DNA of 64,000 nucleotides from Deltaproteobacteria bacterium (GCA_016208165.1 JACQYL010000066.1:1-64000), one strand, 5' to 3'; numbered from the stretch's first letter, positions 36,495 through 46,025 are shown. Program-made: numbers and translations. Notes: a model not told the origin generated them from the letters alone.

Positions 36495-37304
36495 TCAAGC
36501 CCCCGATTCCGAATGGCCTATTATGCGCCGGAATCCCGAGTAGGCCGTGAATTTGCCGCCCCGTACAAGTCCGATCAGCGTTCTCTTGTACTTTACGCCC
36601 AGTTGGACCGCCAGGTCCGTGGCCGCGTGGCGGGATATCAGCACGGGGAGCCCCATACGGCCGATCTTCAGTACGATCTCCGAAGTGATCCGCCCCGTGG
36701 TGATGAGGATCTTGTTGTCCATGGGTATGCCTTCCATGGCGCACTGGCCGTAAATCTTGTCAACGGCGTTGTGTCTGCCCACGTCCGCGCGGAACACCAG
36801 CAATTCCCTTCCCTCCGCCAGGGCGCAGTTATGCGTGCCGCGCGTCTCCTTATAGAGGCTGGAACTTGCCGTCAGTTCGTGCATCAGGTGAAATATGTCA
36901 TCCGGTCCGATACGCAGGTCGTCCGAGGCTTCCTTGATATCGCCTTCCACCGAAAAGTGGAACGTGGTGCCTCGCCCGCAACCCGTTGTAATAACCGGCT
37001 TCTCGCGCGCCGCGATTCGATCGGACGTGCGATCCTCGGAGGTCCGAACGCGGACCGTCCCCGCCTTCCCGTCAACGTCCACCGACTCTATTCGACCGGC
37101 GTCCCGGATCAATCCCTCGGACAGGCAGAAGCCTACGGCGAGGTAGTCCGGCGCATCGTCGATACACAGCAGCGTCACGATCTCCTCGCCGTTCAGAACG
37201 ATGGTGACAGGAGTTTCCCGGACCACCTGGGTCCGGCTTGCGGTAAAGGACCCCTCCTTGAAAGTGAGGGCCCGCACCTTTCTGGAAACGGTGTGATTCG
37301 ACAT
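36495..37304 (-). CDS. fdhD: FdhD, sulfur-transfer protein for formate dehydrogenase
   Basis: A 269-residue accessory protein that passes sulfur from a cysteine desulfurase to the Mo-bis-MGD cofactor, which makes FDH active. VRETPVTIVLNGEEIVTLLCID at the start, ITTGCGRGT near residue 106 with the important cysteine (only one Cys here, not CxxC as in E. coli), ADVGRHNAVDKIYG, and ITTGRITSEIVLKIGRMGLPVLISRHAAT are the family blocks. It lies 210 bases upstream of fdhA on the same strand, and after the ModE-type gene. Confidence 0.95.
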   Translation of the reverse strand: MSNHTVSRKVRALTFKEGSFTASRTQVVRETPVTIVLNGEEIVTLLCIDDAPDYLAVGFCLSEGLIRDAGRIESVDVDGKAGTVRVRTSEDRTSDRIAAREKPVITTGCGRGTTFHFSVEGDIKEASDDLRIGPDDIFHLMHELTASSSLYKETRGTHNCALAEGRELLVFRADVGRHNAVDKIYGQCAMEGIPMDNKILITTGRITSEIVLKIGRMGLPVLISRHAATDLAVQLGVKYKRTLIGLVRGGKFTAYSGFRRIIGHSESGA

Positions 37305-37345
37305 GAGTTACCCTTGAGAAACCATAACCCGGTCCGCCCGAGCAT

Positions 37346-37705
37346 CTATTCGGGGGGCAGGTCCCGCGCGCTCTGCGAGGGGAAAAATTCGACAAAAACG
37401 TGATCGTCCGCTTCGACACAGGCCCGTTTCATGCCGTCGTATCGTTCCACCAGTTCTTCCCCGGCGTGCGTCAATCGGGAACCTCTCTTGTTGTCCGTCT
37501 CGACGATCTTCATGTTCAGGCATTGCTCGGTGGCCTTGACCCTGGCCCAGACCCCTCGATACGACATGCCCAATTCCTTGGCCGTCCGGTTCATGGAGCC
37601 CGTCCTCCGGATGGTCTTGAAAATCTTCAAGCGCCCTTCGCCCATGAACACGTTGCCATCCTCATCCTCGAGCCAATGCTTGGACCGGATCCTGATTTTC
37701 ACCAT
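37346..37705 (-). CDS. ModE N-terminal-type winged-helix protein
   Basis: A 119-residue LysR-like winged-helix protein of the ModE DNA-binding domain type (GRLKIFKTIRRTGSMNRTAKELGMSYRGVWARVKATEQ at about 23-57). The molybdate-binding TOBE domains of full ModE are absent. AGGAGG lies 6 bases before ATG 37705. It sits between moeA-PBP and fdhD, so it probably controls molybdenum or tungsten cofactor genes or FDH. With no ligand domain of its own, it must sense metal through a partner or act as a constitutive factor; similar one-domain proteins are known in sulfate reducers. Confidence 0.85.
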   Translation of the reverse strand: MVKIRIRSKHWLEDEDGNVFMGEGRLKIFKTIRRTGSMNRTAKELGMSYRGVWARVKATEQCLNMKIVETDNKRGSRLTHAGEELVERYDGMKRACVEADDHVFVEFFPSQSARDLPPE

Positions 37706-37743
37706 AGTCGTCCTCCTATACCCTGCAGCGGCCGTGGAAAGGC

Positions 37744-39681
37744 TCACGGGCCGATCTCCGTCCAGAATTCCCCGCTCATTCCCGGATCGTACCCACCCAG
37801 GGACATCATGCGCTCCCGAAATGGCTCCGTCGCCGCCGTATCGAGCAGCATTCGAACCCGTTCGTCTTCCAGGAAAGGAGAAGGAATAACCAGATCGTAC
37901 TGCTCTTGCACCACGGGGATAAAATCCAGATCCAGCGCACGGGCCGCTGCAAAAATTCCCAGTCCCACATCTGAAACACCACTCTTTACGTCCACGGCTA
38001 CAGCCATGTGAGTGTATTCTTCCCTGTCGTATCCGTGAATGGCCGTCGGATCGATCCCCTGCTGTTTCAGGCGGAAATCCAGGAGAATCCGAGTGCCGGA
38101 TCCCGCCTGACGGTTCATGAAGGTGACGTCCTCTCTGGCCAGATCTTCCAGCCCCCGGATGCCCTTGGGGTTGCCTTTTCGAAGGATGAGCCCCTGCTCC
38201 CGCCGCACTAGATGAAACAACGAAACCTTCATGCCCGGGAGGTACTTCTTTACGTAAGAACGATTATACTCGCCGGTGTCCTCCTCGAGGAGGTGGGAAC
38301 CGGCCGCGTGGGCGCAGCCGTTCCGGAGTGCGAGCAGTCCTCCGAGGCTTCCGACATTGGCTGAACTGAGGCGGAATCCCCTGGGGTCCCGTTTCATGAG
38401 GTCTCCCAGAACGTCTATACTCATGTCGTGGCTGCCGATCACCACCAGGGTCCGATCGAGCACTGCGTCTTCCACCAGCAGCTCGGCTTCGGCCTCAGCG
38501 TCACGCGGAAGACCTTCCGAAAATTCTGAAAGCCGGACGATACCCTCGGCCCGAGTCAACGTTGTGATCGAGCCCGCGCCCCTGGGTAACGGCGTGGCGA
38601 CGATGCGGTCATTCACCCTGCCCAGGTTCACCCGCAGAAACTCCTCTACTCCCAGTTTCGATGGGACCGCCCTGGATAGATGTACGCGCACCCGTTTCCG
38701 GGTCTTCTCAGGGATTCCCTGCAAGGCGTACAAGAGCGGCGCGGCGAATTGATCGAAGGAAAGGGTCGCCGACACGGAGTATCCCGGATTACCGATAACC
38801 GGCTTACCGGACACCTCGGCCAGAATGGTGGGTTTTCCGGGCATCATGGCCACGCCGTGCACCAGCACCTCCCCCAACGCCTCCAGAACGTGATACGTGT
38901 AGTCTTCGCTTCCCGCCGAAGATCCCGCGTTGACGATCACCATATGGGCATCCGACTCCACGGCCGTCCGAACGGCCTCGTGGAGGTCTTCGTACACGTC
39001 ACGCACGATGCCCTCGATTCGAGGAATGCCGCCGGATTCCGTGACCATGGCCGAGAGAATCACTGAGTTGGATTCGGGAATTCGCCCTTGAACTCCGACG
39101 CTCTCCGTTCTCTCACCGACAGGGCCCAGCAGTTCATTCCCCGTAGGAATGATCGTCACCCGGGGACGCTTCCAAACGAGAATCCGATCGACGTCGGCCG
39201 CCAACAGAGCGCCCAGATCGTAGGGGCGGATCCGGTGATTCCTGGGAAACAGCAGTTCCGTGGCCACCACGTCCTCGCCGACCTTGCGTACGTTCTCCCA
39301 GGGGTAAGCCGCCGTATGGATCTCGATGAATCCATCCGCGAGTTCCAGGAGCTTTTCCACCATGATCACGGAGTTGGCGCCTTCAGGAATCGGCTGACCG
39401 GTATTGATCCAGAACGCGTCCCGGTTCAGTTTCAATTTCTTGGGAGTGCGCTCCTGGGCGCCGTAAGTCCGTTCCGCGTGCACGGCCACACCGTCCATGG
39501 CCGCGGCATGAAAAGGCGGGGAAGAAATCCCGGCAAACACCGGATGGGAAGTGATCCTCCCGAGCCCCTCCAATACGGAAATCTCCTCCTCGCCCAGCAG
39601 GTTCCTGCCTGCAAAGCGATTCAACCACAATTCACGCGCTTCAACAAGGGACTTCATTTTCAGATAGATTTTGCGTTTCAT
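37744..39681 (-). CDS. MoeA fused to a periplasmic-binding-protein-like domain
   Basis: A 645-residue protein. Residues 1-410 are MoeA, the molybdotransferase that inserts metal into adenylated molybdopterin: IPTGNELL, VNAGSSAGSEDYT, MPGKPTILAEVSGKPVIGNPGYSVSA and the C-terminal MoeA-C region. Residues 415-645 match the PBP-like domain of LysR/ModA-related proteins (LSSANVGSLGGLLALRNG, MNRQAGSGTRILLDFRLKQQGID, VKSGVSDVGLGIFAAA). This fusion is known in anaerobes. The domain could hold a tetrahedral oxyanion or a nucleotide-type ligand. It lacks a signal peptide and is cytosolic. ATG 39681 follows AGGGG. Confidence 0.9.
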   Translation of the reverse strand: MKRKIYLKMKSLVEARELWLNRFAGRNLLGEEEISVLEGLGRITSHPVFAGISSPPFHAAAMDGVAVHAERTYGAQERTPKKLKLNRDAFWINTGQPIPEGANSVIMVEKLLELADGFIEIHTAAYPWENVRKVGEDVVATELLFPRNHRIRPYDLGALLAADVDRILVWKRPRVTIIPTGNELLGPVGERTESVGVQGRIPESNSVILSAMVTESGGIPRIEGIVRDVYEDLHEAVRTAVESDAHMVIVNAGSSAGSEDYTYHVLEALGEVLVHGVAMMPGKPTILAEVSGKPVIGNPGYSVSATLSFDQFAAPLLYALQGIPEKTRKRVRVHLSRAVPSKLGVEEFLRVNLGRVNDRIVATPLPRGAGSITTLTRAEGIVRLSEFSEGLPRDAEAEAELLVEDAVLDRTLVVIGSHDMSIDVLGDLMKRDPRGFRLSSANVGSLGGLLALRNGCAHAAGSHLLEEDTGEYNRSYVKKYLPGMKVSLFHLVRREQGLILRKGNPKGIRGLEDLAREDVTFMNRQAGSGTRILLDFRLKQQGIDPTAIHGYDREEYTHMAVAVDVKSGVSDVGLGIFAAARALDLDFIPVVQEQYDLVIPSPFLEDERVRMLLDTAATEPFRERMMSLGGYDPGMSGEFWTEIGP

Positions 39682-39696
39682 GCTTGACCCCTGCGG

Positions 39697-40935
39697 CTAA
39701 TGCCTCAGATTCAACACTTGCACTTCATCTCCCTCGTAGAGGCCCTCGGTGTTGCGATCGATCCGCACCAGACCGTCGGCTTCCACCAGCGTGGAAATGA
39801 GGCCGGATTTGCCCAAAACAGGAATGGCCACCCACCCGTCAGACTCCCGCGCCAACCGGACCCGTATGAAATCGTCGCGCCCTTGCGCCGAAGCCAGGTT
39901 GCGGCTGAGCCGGGCCGAGATCCGTCCAAAAGGCCCGTCGTCGGTGGTTGGCTTTCCGCTCAGCACGTTCAGCATGGGCCGAATAAACACCATAAACACG
40001 ACCATGGCCGAAGCCACATGGCCCGGTATACCCCAGACCGATTTCGCGCCTGTCCGAGCCAGGATGGTGGGCTTGCCCGGGCTGATGCTTACGCCGTGAA
40101 CCAGGATCTCCGAATCGGGCAGAGACCGGAACACGGACAGGGTAAAATCTCGAGCGCCCACGGAACTTCCCCCGGATATCAGGAGCATGTCGGCCGACTC
40201 GAGACCCTCGGTCGTTTTACATTTCAGGGCCTCGAAATCGTCCCGCACTAGCCCCAGGTCGAACACCAGGGCCCCGGCCTGCCGGCTCAAGGCTGCCAGG
40301 GTCACGCTGTTGATGTCCCGGACCTGCCCTGCTCCGGGCGTTTCCCCGGGTGAAACCAGTTCATCTCCGGTGGACAGGATGGCGACCCGGGGTCGACGGA
40401 AGACCGGGACGTTCCGGATACCGAGGCCCGCCAGGAGCCCCAGTTCCTGAGCCCTCAGCACGGCGCCCTTTCCGATCACCGTCTGTCCCAGGGCCACGTC
40501 TTCACCTGGTTGGATGACGTTCTCCCAGGGGGTCAGCGACTTCGAGATCTCGATCGTTTGCCCATCGAGGGCATGGGAATATTCCGCCATGACTACCGCA
40601 TCCGCACCCCTGGGCAGCATTCCGCCCGTGGGAATGCGCGCCGCCTCGCCCGGTCCGAGTTCAAACTCCGCTTCTTCCGCCATGCCGATGTCGCCCGCAA
40701 TATGGAGCAGGGCCGGCATCTGCTCGGATCCGCCGAACGTATCGCGGGCCCTTACCGCGTAGCCATCCACTGTTGAACGGGGAAACGGCGGAAGGTCCTC
40801 AGGGGACGTCACAGGTTCGGCCAAGACCCGGTCGAGGGCGTCGTCCAGGACAATGGTCTCCGGTTCCAGGGGGCCGAACGATTGAACGATTTCGAGGACT
40901 TTTTCCGTACTCACAACATTGAAAAACAGTTCCAT
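39697..40935 (-). CDS. moeA: Molybdopterin molybdotransferase MoeA
   Basis: A 412-residue MoeA of the plain type: PFPRSTVDGYAVRARDT near 50, RIPTGGMLPRGADAVVM, AILSTGDELVSPGE, LLISGGSSVGARDFT and ISPGKPTILARTGAKSVWGIPGHVASA. It inserts molybdate or tungstate into molybdopterin. The start is ATG 40935, with GGAG 7 bases upstream; a longer frame reaches 40998. It lies 15 bases before the second, PBP-fused MoeA. Two MoeA forms side by side are often taken as a sign of separate handling of Mo and W; that is inference here. Confidence 0.93.
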   Translation of the reverse strand: MELFFNVVSTEKVLEIVQSFGPLEPETIVLDDALDRVLAEPVTSPEDLPPFPRSTVDGYAVRARDTFGGSEQMPALLHIAGDIGMAEEAEFELGPGEAARIPTGGMLPRGADAVVMAEYSHALDGQTIEISKSLTPWENVIQPGEDVALGQTVIGKGAVLRAQELGLLAGLGIRNVPVFRRPRVAILSTGDELVSPGETPGAGQVRDINSVTLAALSRQAGALVFDLGLVRDDFEALKCKTTEGLESADMLLISGGSSVGARDFTLSVFRSLPDSEILVHGVSISPGKPTILARTGAKSVWGIPGHVASAMVVFMVFIRPMLNVLSGKPTTDDGPFGRISARLSRNLASAQGRDDFIRVRLARESDGWVAIPVLGKSGLISTLVEADGLVRIDRNTEGLYEGDEVQVLNLRH

Positions 40936-41169
40936 CCAACACTCCGCGCGTCCGGGCGACACGCTCTCCGCAAATCCAACCCGCCGGCAAAATTCCACGA
41001 ATCGGAAAGGGAGGAAACAGTTTCCAGGACATTTAAGGACCGAACACGAAAACGATAATGATTATGTCACACACGATATAACTATGCAAGTCCGGAATGG
41101 AACGGGGTATCGGGTGGATTCGAGCGCGAAGCCGCTCCACGACTCGGTTCGGGATGGAGATTTGGAATT

Positions 41170-42480
41170 GTGAGCTTTGTACCCGAGCACGTTTTTACGG
41201 ATGCTCCATGCATGATGCCGTTCCGCGATTTGGCCGGCCAACCGCCGATTTTCAAGGTTGCAGGCTTTACAGGGTCTCGTAAGCGTCTTACTCTATTATC
41301 TATGAGGGACATTGACAACAATGCCGACCCCATGGTCCGCGACGAGATGCTCGAGTTTGCCCGACGGACCGGGCTTTCACCGGCAAGCAGCACTCCGACG
41401 CGCTACTTGTGGACGGACGCGTTCGCCGTGTGTAACTTCCTCGAGCTGTTTCGTCAATCCGGGGATGAAACCTACCGGCGTCTGGCCATGGACCTCGTTG
41501 AACAGGTACATCATACCCTCGGCCGGTACCGGCAAGACGGCCATCGAACCGGCTGGATCAGCGGTCTCGACGAGCAGGAGGGCCAAAACCACCCTACTTC
41601 AGGCGGCTTGCGAATCGGCAAGGCGATGAACGAACGGGGGCCTTTGGATCCCTTTGATGAACGTCTCGAGTGGGATCGGGACGGTCAGTACTATCACTAC
41701 CTTACCAAATGGATGCATGCGCTTCACTGTTTGGGCAAGGTCATCCGGAACTCCATCTACCATACCTGGGCCGTGGAGCTGGCGAAAACGGTCCACGTCC
41801 GGTTTACTTATGAGCTTCCGTCCGGCGGTCCCAAGCGCATGTATTGGAAGATGAGCATTGACCTTTCCCGCCCCCTGGTGGAATCCATGGGGCGCCACGA
41901 TCCCCTGGACGGTTTCATCACGTACAACGAGCTTCAGGCCGCGACGACCACGGGCGCCAACGCATCCGGGCACCCGGATCTTCAAGCGGAGATCGCCGAT
42001 ATGGCTCGCATCTGCGAGGGAAGAAGTTGGGCCACGGACGACCCGCTGGGGCTGGGCGGTCTTTTGTGTGACGCGTACAGAGTGGCGCAACTGACGGTCA
42101 ACGGGCATTTTAAACAGACCGATTTCCTCGAGACCTTACTCGAGGCTTCCCTGTCAGGGCTGCAATCTTTTGCTCAACAGCATCAGTTGGCTCTGCCGCC
42201 GGATTACCGCTTGGCGTTTCGCGAACTGGGATTGAGCATCGGATTACACGCCGTCGAGCGGCTCCAGGCATGCATCGGGGAACATGCCGGCGCTTTCGAC
42301 ATCAAACGGCTGCGACCCACAATGGAGACCCTCATGAGGTACCGGCCGCTCTACGAAATCATCGAAGGATTCTGGCTGAAACCCATGATCAGAAGAGCCG
42401 ACAGTTGGACGGGCCACCAGGATATTAATATGGTGATGCTGGCCACGAGCCTGGCTCCGGACGGATTTTTGAGGGTTTAG
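41170..42480 (+). CDS. Unrecognised 436-residue protein, probably alpha-helical toroid
   Basis: I do not recognise this family with certainty. The protein is soluble, has no signal peptide, and is rich in Trp, His and Tyr. Repeated paired helices (DAFAVCNFLELFRQSGDETYRRLAMDLV, YYHYLTKWMHALHCLGKVIR, TWAVELAKTV) recall the (alpha/alpha)6 toroid of six-hairpin glycosidases and isoprenoid-type enzymes. GWISGLDEQEGQNHPTSGGLRIGK near residues 137-160 is Gly-rich and may form the active site. The start is uncertain: GTG 41170 is used here, but ATG 41215 or ATG 41305 (MRDIDNN) is possible. It is divergent from moeA and precedes the OYE-type gene by 125 bases. Confidence 0.65.
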   Translation: MSFVPEHVFTDAPCMMPFRDLAGQPPIFKVAGFTGSRKRLTLLSMRDIDNNADPMVRDEMLEFARRTGLSPASSTPTRYLWTDAFAVCNFLELFRQSGDETYRRLAMDLVEQVHHTLGRYRQDGHRTGWISGLDEQEGQNHPTSGGLRIGKAMNERGPLDPFDERLEWDRDGQYYHYLTKWMHALHCLGKVIRNSIYHTWAVELAKTVHVRFTYELPSGGPKRMYWKMSIDLSRPLVESMGRHDPLDGFITYNELQAATTTGANASGHPDLQAEIADMARICEGRSWATDDPLGLGGLLCDAYRVAQLTVNGHFKQTDFLETLLEASLSGLQSFAQQHQLALPPDYRLAFRELGLSIGLHAVERLQACIGEHAGAFDIKRLRPTMETLMRYRPLYEIIEGFWLKPMIRRADSWTGHQDINMVMLATSLAPDGFLRV

Positions 42481-42493
42481 TCTGGAATATTTT

Positions 42494-42530
42494 CCGGGGG
42501 ACTCCATTTTTACAGAAAGCCGTCCCCCGG
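42494..42530. repeat. Inverted repeat after the unrecognised gene
   Basis: CCGGGGGAC (42494-42502) and GTCCCCCGG (42522-42530) form a perfect 9-base stem with a 19-base loop. A further TCCCCCGG follows. There is no T-tract; it could still stop or stabilise the transcript. Confidence 0.5.
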
Positions 42531-42605
42531 TCCCCCGGCGAAAAACCTTTCACAGACGCCACACACCATGGGCGAGGCGTTTTCAAAAAGGAAATGGGGA
42601 AAGTC

Positions 42606-43724
42606 ATGGTTGAGACCGCAAATACCGGCGCGCTGCTGAATCCGTTCGACTTGTACGGACTTCGATTAAAAAACAGGGTTGTCATGTCCCCCCTGACGCG
42701 AGGGCGGGCCGGCGTGGAGCGTCTTCCCAATGCATTGATGGCCGAATACTATTGCCAGCGGGCTTCCGCGGGCATGATCGACTCGGAAGCCACGGTGGTG
42801 TCAAAGCAAGGCATCGGGTGGCTGAACAGTCCGGGCATCTATTCCGACGAGCAGGCGGAAGGCTGGAAGAAAGTCGTCGATGCGGTTCACGCCAAGGGAA
42901 CCGTCATGTTCCTCCAGCTCTGGCACTGTGGAAGAGCCTCCCACAGCAGTTTTCATGAGCATGGGGAACTCCCGGTGGCTCCTTCGGCCGTCAGACTGGA
43001 GGGAGACACCATCCGTACACCCACGGGCAAACATACGCATGAAACGCCACGGGCGTTAGAAACGGAAGAAGTACCCCTGGTTGTCGAAGACTATCGGAGC
43101 GCCGCCGAACGGGCCAAAGCCGCCGGATTCGACGGTGTGGAGATACACGCGGCCAATGGATACCTCATTGACGAGTTCCTGCAATCCAAGACCAATCATC
43201 GCACCGATCGCTATGGGGGGAGTATCGAGAACCGGTACCGCTTCCTGGACGAGATCGTGAACGCCATACTCACGGTCTGGCCTTCGAATCGGGTAGGTGT
43301 GCATGTATCGCCCAACGGCAGTTTCAACGATATGGGCTCACCGGATTTTCGTGAGACCTTTCTCTATGTGGCTGCTCAGCTCAACCGATACAAGCCGGCG
43401 TACTTGCACGTGGTGGACGGCCTGGCCTTCGGCTTTCACAAACTCGGACCCGCGATGACCTTGCCCGAATTCCGGAAGGTGTTCGGAGGTCCGCTCATCG
43501 GGAATTGCGGGTACGCGCAGGAGACCGCGGAGGCCGCAATTCGGAGCGGTCAGGCCGATCTCATCTCCTTTGGCCGTCCGTTTATCAGCAATCCCGATCT
43601 CGTGGAACGCTTTGCCAACGGTTGGCCGTTGAATCCGCCGGCGGATCCGAAAATCTATTACTCATTTGATGAAATCGGGTATACGGATTTTCCCCGCTAC
43701 GAGGCTTCCGGCCTCGCCTCATAA
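42606..43724 (+). CDS. Old-yellow-enzyme-family flavin oxidoreductase (ene reductase)
   Basis: A 372-residue FMN-dependent TIM-barrel enzyme that reduces activated C=C bonds with NAD(P)H. LKNRVVMSPLTRGRA at the N-terminus, QLWHCGRASHSS, then GVEIHAANGYLIDEFLQSKTNHRTDRYGGSIENRYRF with the His/Asn pair that binds the substrate oxygen, and LISFGRPFISNPDL at the phosphate site. There is no C-terminal Fe-S or second flavin domain, so it is the NemA/YqjM type, not the dienoyl-CoA reductase type. ATG 42606 has GGGGAA close by; an in-frame ATG at 42594 is possible. Confidence 0.92.
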   Translation: MVETANTGALLNPFDLYGLRLKNRVVMSPLTRGRAGVERLPNALMAEYYCQRASAGMIDSEATVVSKQGIGWLNSPGIYSDEQAEGWKKVVDAVHAKGTVMFLQLWHCGRASHSSFHEHGELPVAPSAVRLEGDTIRTPTGKHTHETPRALETEEVPLVVEDYRSAAERAKAAGFDGVEIHAANGYLIDEFLQSKTNHRTDRYGGSIENRYRFLDEIVNAILTVWPSNRVGVHVSPNGSFNDMGSPDFRETFLYVAAQLNRYKPAYLHVVDGLAFGFHKLGPAMTLPEFRKVFGGPLIGNCGYAQETAEAAIRSGQADLISFGRPFISNPDLVERFANGWPLNPPADPKIYYSFDEIGYTDFPRYEASGLAS

Positions 43725-44069
43725 CAGTAAGCTCACCGGTTTTGCAGGGCTATGCCCTTCGACGGGCCTGCAGGGCGGCCTTTCGATTGCTCCGGAATGC
43801 CGCCTCACACCCGATTTTCACGCCCCGTGGAACTTGGCCCTCCGAGAAAGTTCTTGCTTTCCGTGCCCCGATTGTTTCTATTTACTCGTCCAAAACCCGG
43901 CTGCTGTTTTTCCTGACCCGGGATATTCACGAAGCGCAATCTGCCTGCCGGCAAGGCGGCAGGGACCCTCCGGCAGCCTCAGGCCGGGGCGAAGCTGCAT
44001 CCCGATGGGTGAACGGGATACGACGTAAGATTTCATGAATATTTCAGGCTGACTCCTCGAAGGTATCTC
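43725..44069. other. Intergenic region, no gene seen
   Basis: About 345 GC-rich bases before the exchanger gene. Short frames have no coding character and I see no clear promoter or RNA fold. AAGG at 44060 is the likely ribosome site of the next gene. Confidence 0.45.
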
Positions 44070-45008
44070 ATGTCGTTATCGCTTTTTTGGATCGCGTTTT
44101 TCATCGCCGGCGGCATAGCACTTCTTTTTTACTGCGGAAACCTGCTGGTCCGGGGTGCGGCCTCACTTGCCATGCGTAAGGGGTTGTCCCGGATGACGGT
44201 AGGCTTGACTCTAGTGGCCCTAGGCACCTCCGCTCCGGAGTTCTTCGTGTCGTTGCTCGCCGGTGTGAAAGGAAGCTCCGAGATATCCATTGGGAACATC
44301 ATGGGGTCCAACATCGCGAATATCGCGCTCATCTTGGGCTTTTCCGCAGCCCTACGCCCGATGCTGGTTCAGAGACGGACCCTGCGATTCGAGATGCCGT
44401 TCGTGATGGCTTCCTCGTTGATCTTCTATTTGTTTGCACTGGGCGGACGAATTGCGAGGTGGGAAGGACTCGTTCTGATAGCGCTCCTGGCGTTATTCCT
44501 TACCTACTGTGTCCGGACCGCCCGTGAAAAACATCCGCATATCGGAATGGTGACCCTCGTAGGGAACTTGAAAACCGACCTCTTCTGCATCGTCGTTGGG
44601 TTGGTGGGGCTCACCGCAGGTTCTGAAATGTTCGTGCGGGGCGCCTCTTCCCTTGCGCGAATGCTGGGCGTTTCGGAATATGCGATCGGACTTACGGTAG
44701 TCGCTCTGGGCACGTCTCTTCCCGAATTCGGGGCTTCGATTGTGGCCATTGTCCGCAAAGAAACCGAGATCTCGGTAGGCAATGTCATCGGGTCCAACAT
44801 TTTCAACATCCTGTTCGTGCTCGGCACGGTTTCAACCATCCGTCCGCTTTACTGCCCTCCTGAAGCGCTTCAGGTGGATTTACCCATGATGATCCTCACC
44901 GCGGCCACGGCCTACGTGTTCCTGTATTCGCAGAAGAACCTGGCTCGGTGGGAAGGCGTCTTCCTGATGGCAACGTACGCAGCCTATCTGGCGATTATCG
45001 CGTGGTAA
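44070..45008 (+). CDS. Sodium/calcium exchanger family protein (CaCA, YrbG-like)
   Basis: A 312-residue inner-membrane antiporter of about ten helices. The two alpha repeats are clear: ALGTSAPEFFVSLLAGVKGSSEISIGNIMGSNIANI near residues 50-90 and ALGTSLPEFGASIVAIVRKETEISVGNVIGSNIFNI near 212-247, with the cation-binding Glu in each GTSxPE. Ion choice (Ca2+/Na+ or K+) cannot be read. It is convergent with pgpA. Confidence 0.93.
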   Translation: MSLSLFWIAFFIAGGIALLFYCGNLLVRGAASLAMRKGLSRMTVGLTLVALGTSAPEFFVSLLAGVKGSSEISIGNIMGSNIANIALILGFSAALRPMLVQRRTLRFEMPFVMASSLIFYLFALGGRIARWEGLVLIALLALFLTYCVRTAREKHPHIGMVTLVGNLKTDLFCIVVGLVGLTAGSEMFVRGASSLARMLGVSEYAIGLTVVALGTSLPEFGASIVAIVRKETEISVGNVIGSNIFNILFVLGTVSTIRPLYCPPEALQVDLPMMILTAATAYVFLYSQKNLARWEGVFLMATYAAYLAIIAW

Positions 45009-45068
45009 GCTCATTAGCACGGAAACTCCTAGGGCGTACCGCAAGGCTCCGATCGTGGATCAGCAGGC

Positions 45069-45587
45069 CTAAAGTTGGATCCACTGAGGCAGAAGCCATG
45101 CCAGAAGCCGAAGGGTGAGGTTGGCGTAGCAACCGGCCAGCACGTCGTCCAGCACGACGCCCAGTCCGCCGCTCAGGTTAGCGTCGATCCAGGATGCCGG
45201 ATACACCTTAAAAATATCGAATATACGGAAAAGGATCAGGCCGAACAAGGCGGTCTCGAAGGACCACGGTAGAAACGCCACGGCCACCAGATATCCCACC
45301 CACTCGTCCACTACGATCAGAGGGCTGTCTTTTTCAGCCAGCAGCTTTTCCGACGTGTGGGAGGCCCACAGGGCCAAAAGAAAAGCCACACAAACCACCA
45401 CGGTGTACGTTGGCCGGGAAATCCAACCTAGCATCAAAAAGGTCGGTATCCCCCAAACGATGGTGGCGGCTGTCCCCGAGGCGAAAGGAAAACGCCCGAC
45501 GTGCGCCAAAGTAGCCACCAACAACGCAACACGACGCAAGCCGGCGCCGGCGGGAAGCGGCTTCAGATGAAAGCGATCTTTCAACAT
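45069..45587 (-). CDS. pgpA: Phosphatidylglycerophosphatase A
   Basis: A 172-residue inner-membrane phosphatase that makes phosphatidylglycerol. Family marks are GRFPFASGTAAT near residue 28, VVDEWVGYLVA near 85, FRIFDIFKVYPASWID near 117 and GGLGVVLDDVLAGCYANL near 137; the acidic residues bind Mg2+. Several membrane helices follow the pattern of PgpA. The ATG at 45587 (MLKDRF) has a weak ribosome site; the frame is open to a TTG at 45698, where TTGACA might instead be a minus-strand promoter. Confidence 0.9.
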   Translation of the reverse strand: MLKDRFHLKPLPAGAGLRRVALLVATLAHVGRFPFASGTAATIVWGIPTFLMLGWISRPTYTVVVCVAFLLALWASHTSEKLLAEKDSPLIVVDEWVGYLVAVAFLPWSFETALFGLILFRIFDIFKVYPASWIDANLSGGLGVVLDDVLAGCYANLTLRLLAWLLPQWIQL

Positions 45588-46025
45588 GAAAGTGTACGCA
45601 CGTTCGGGATAAGTTAAAATTGCATGTTCGTTCTTGCCTGAGGTCAAGACGATCAAGGGTGATGGTGCGACTACAACAAAGCCTAAGGCTCCTGTCAAGC
45701 TTTGGATGCACGTATGCGAGAAATTGTAACCATCGGGAAAATTTCCCCGGACTTCCTTGGTTGCGTTCCTTCCCCGTTCAGGCGCGAAAGATAGCCTCTG
45801 TCAGCCGGCTCGCCTTGTATCCGCCGCCTCCCCGCAAGGCTGATTCAAGAGCTGAGACCGAGGTGTCACTCCGGTGCAAAGCTTCACCGGAAACTTGCCC
45901 CGCGCTCAAGAATAGTCTACATTGCACGATCGGGTTGTCGGTCCCGGTCGGTTATGCCTCCGCGGAGGCGCGGAACGTTTTACTACCGGGCCCCATTGTG
46001 AATCAATTTAGAAGGAAGACCTTCT
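45588..46025. other. Divergent intergenic region between pgpA and the mltA remnant
   Basis: About 440 bases. A minus-strand TTGACA (45698-45693) with TGTAGT 17 bases on (45675-45670) could drive pgpA. No riboswitch or RNA signature seen. Confidence 0.4.

Noticed and set aside
36477-37403. A 308-codon frame antisense to fdhD
   Set aside because: fdhD carries full family motifs on the minus strand; the plus frame matches nothing.
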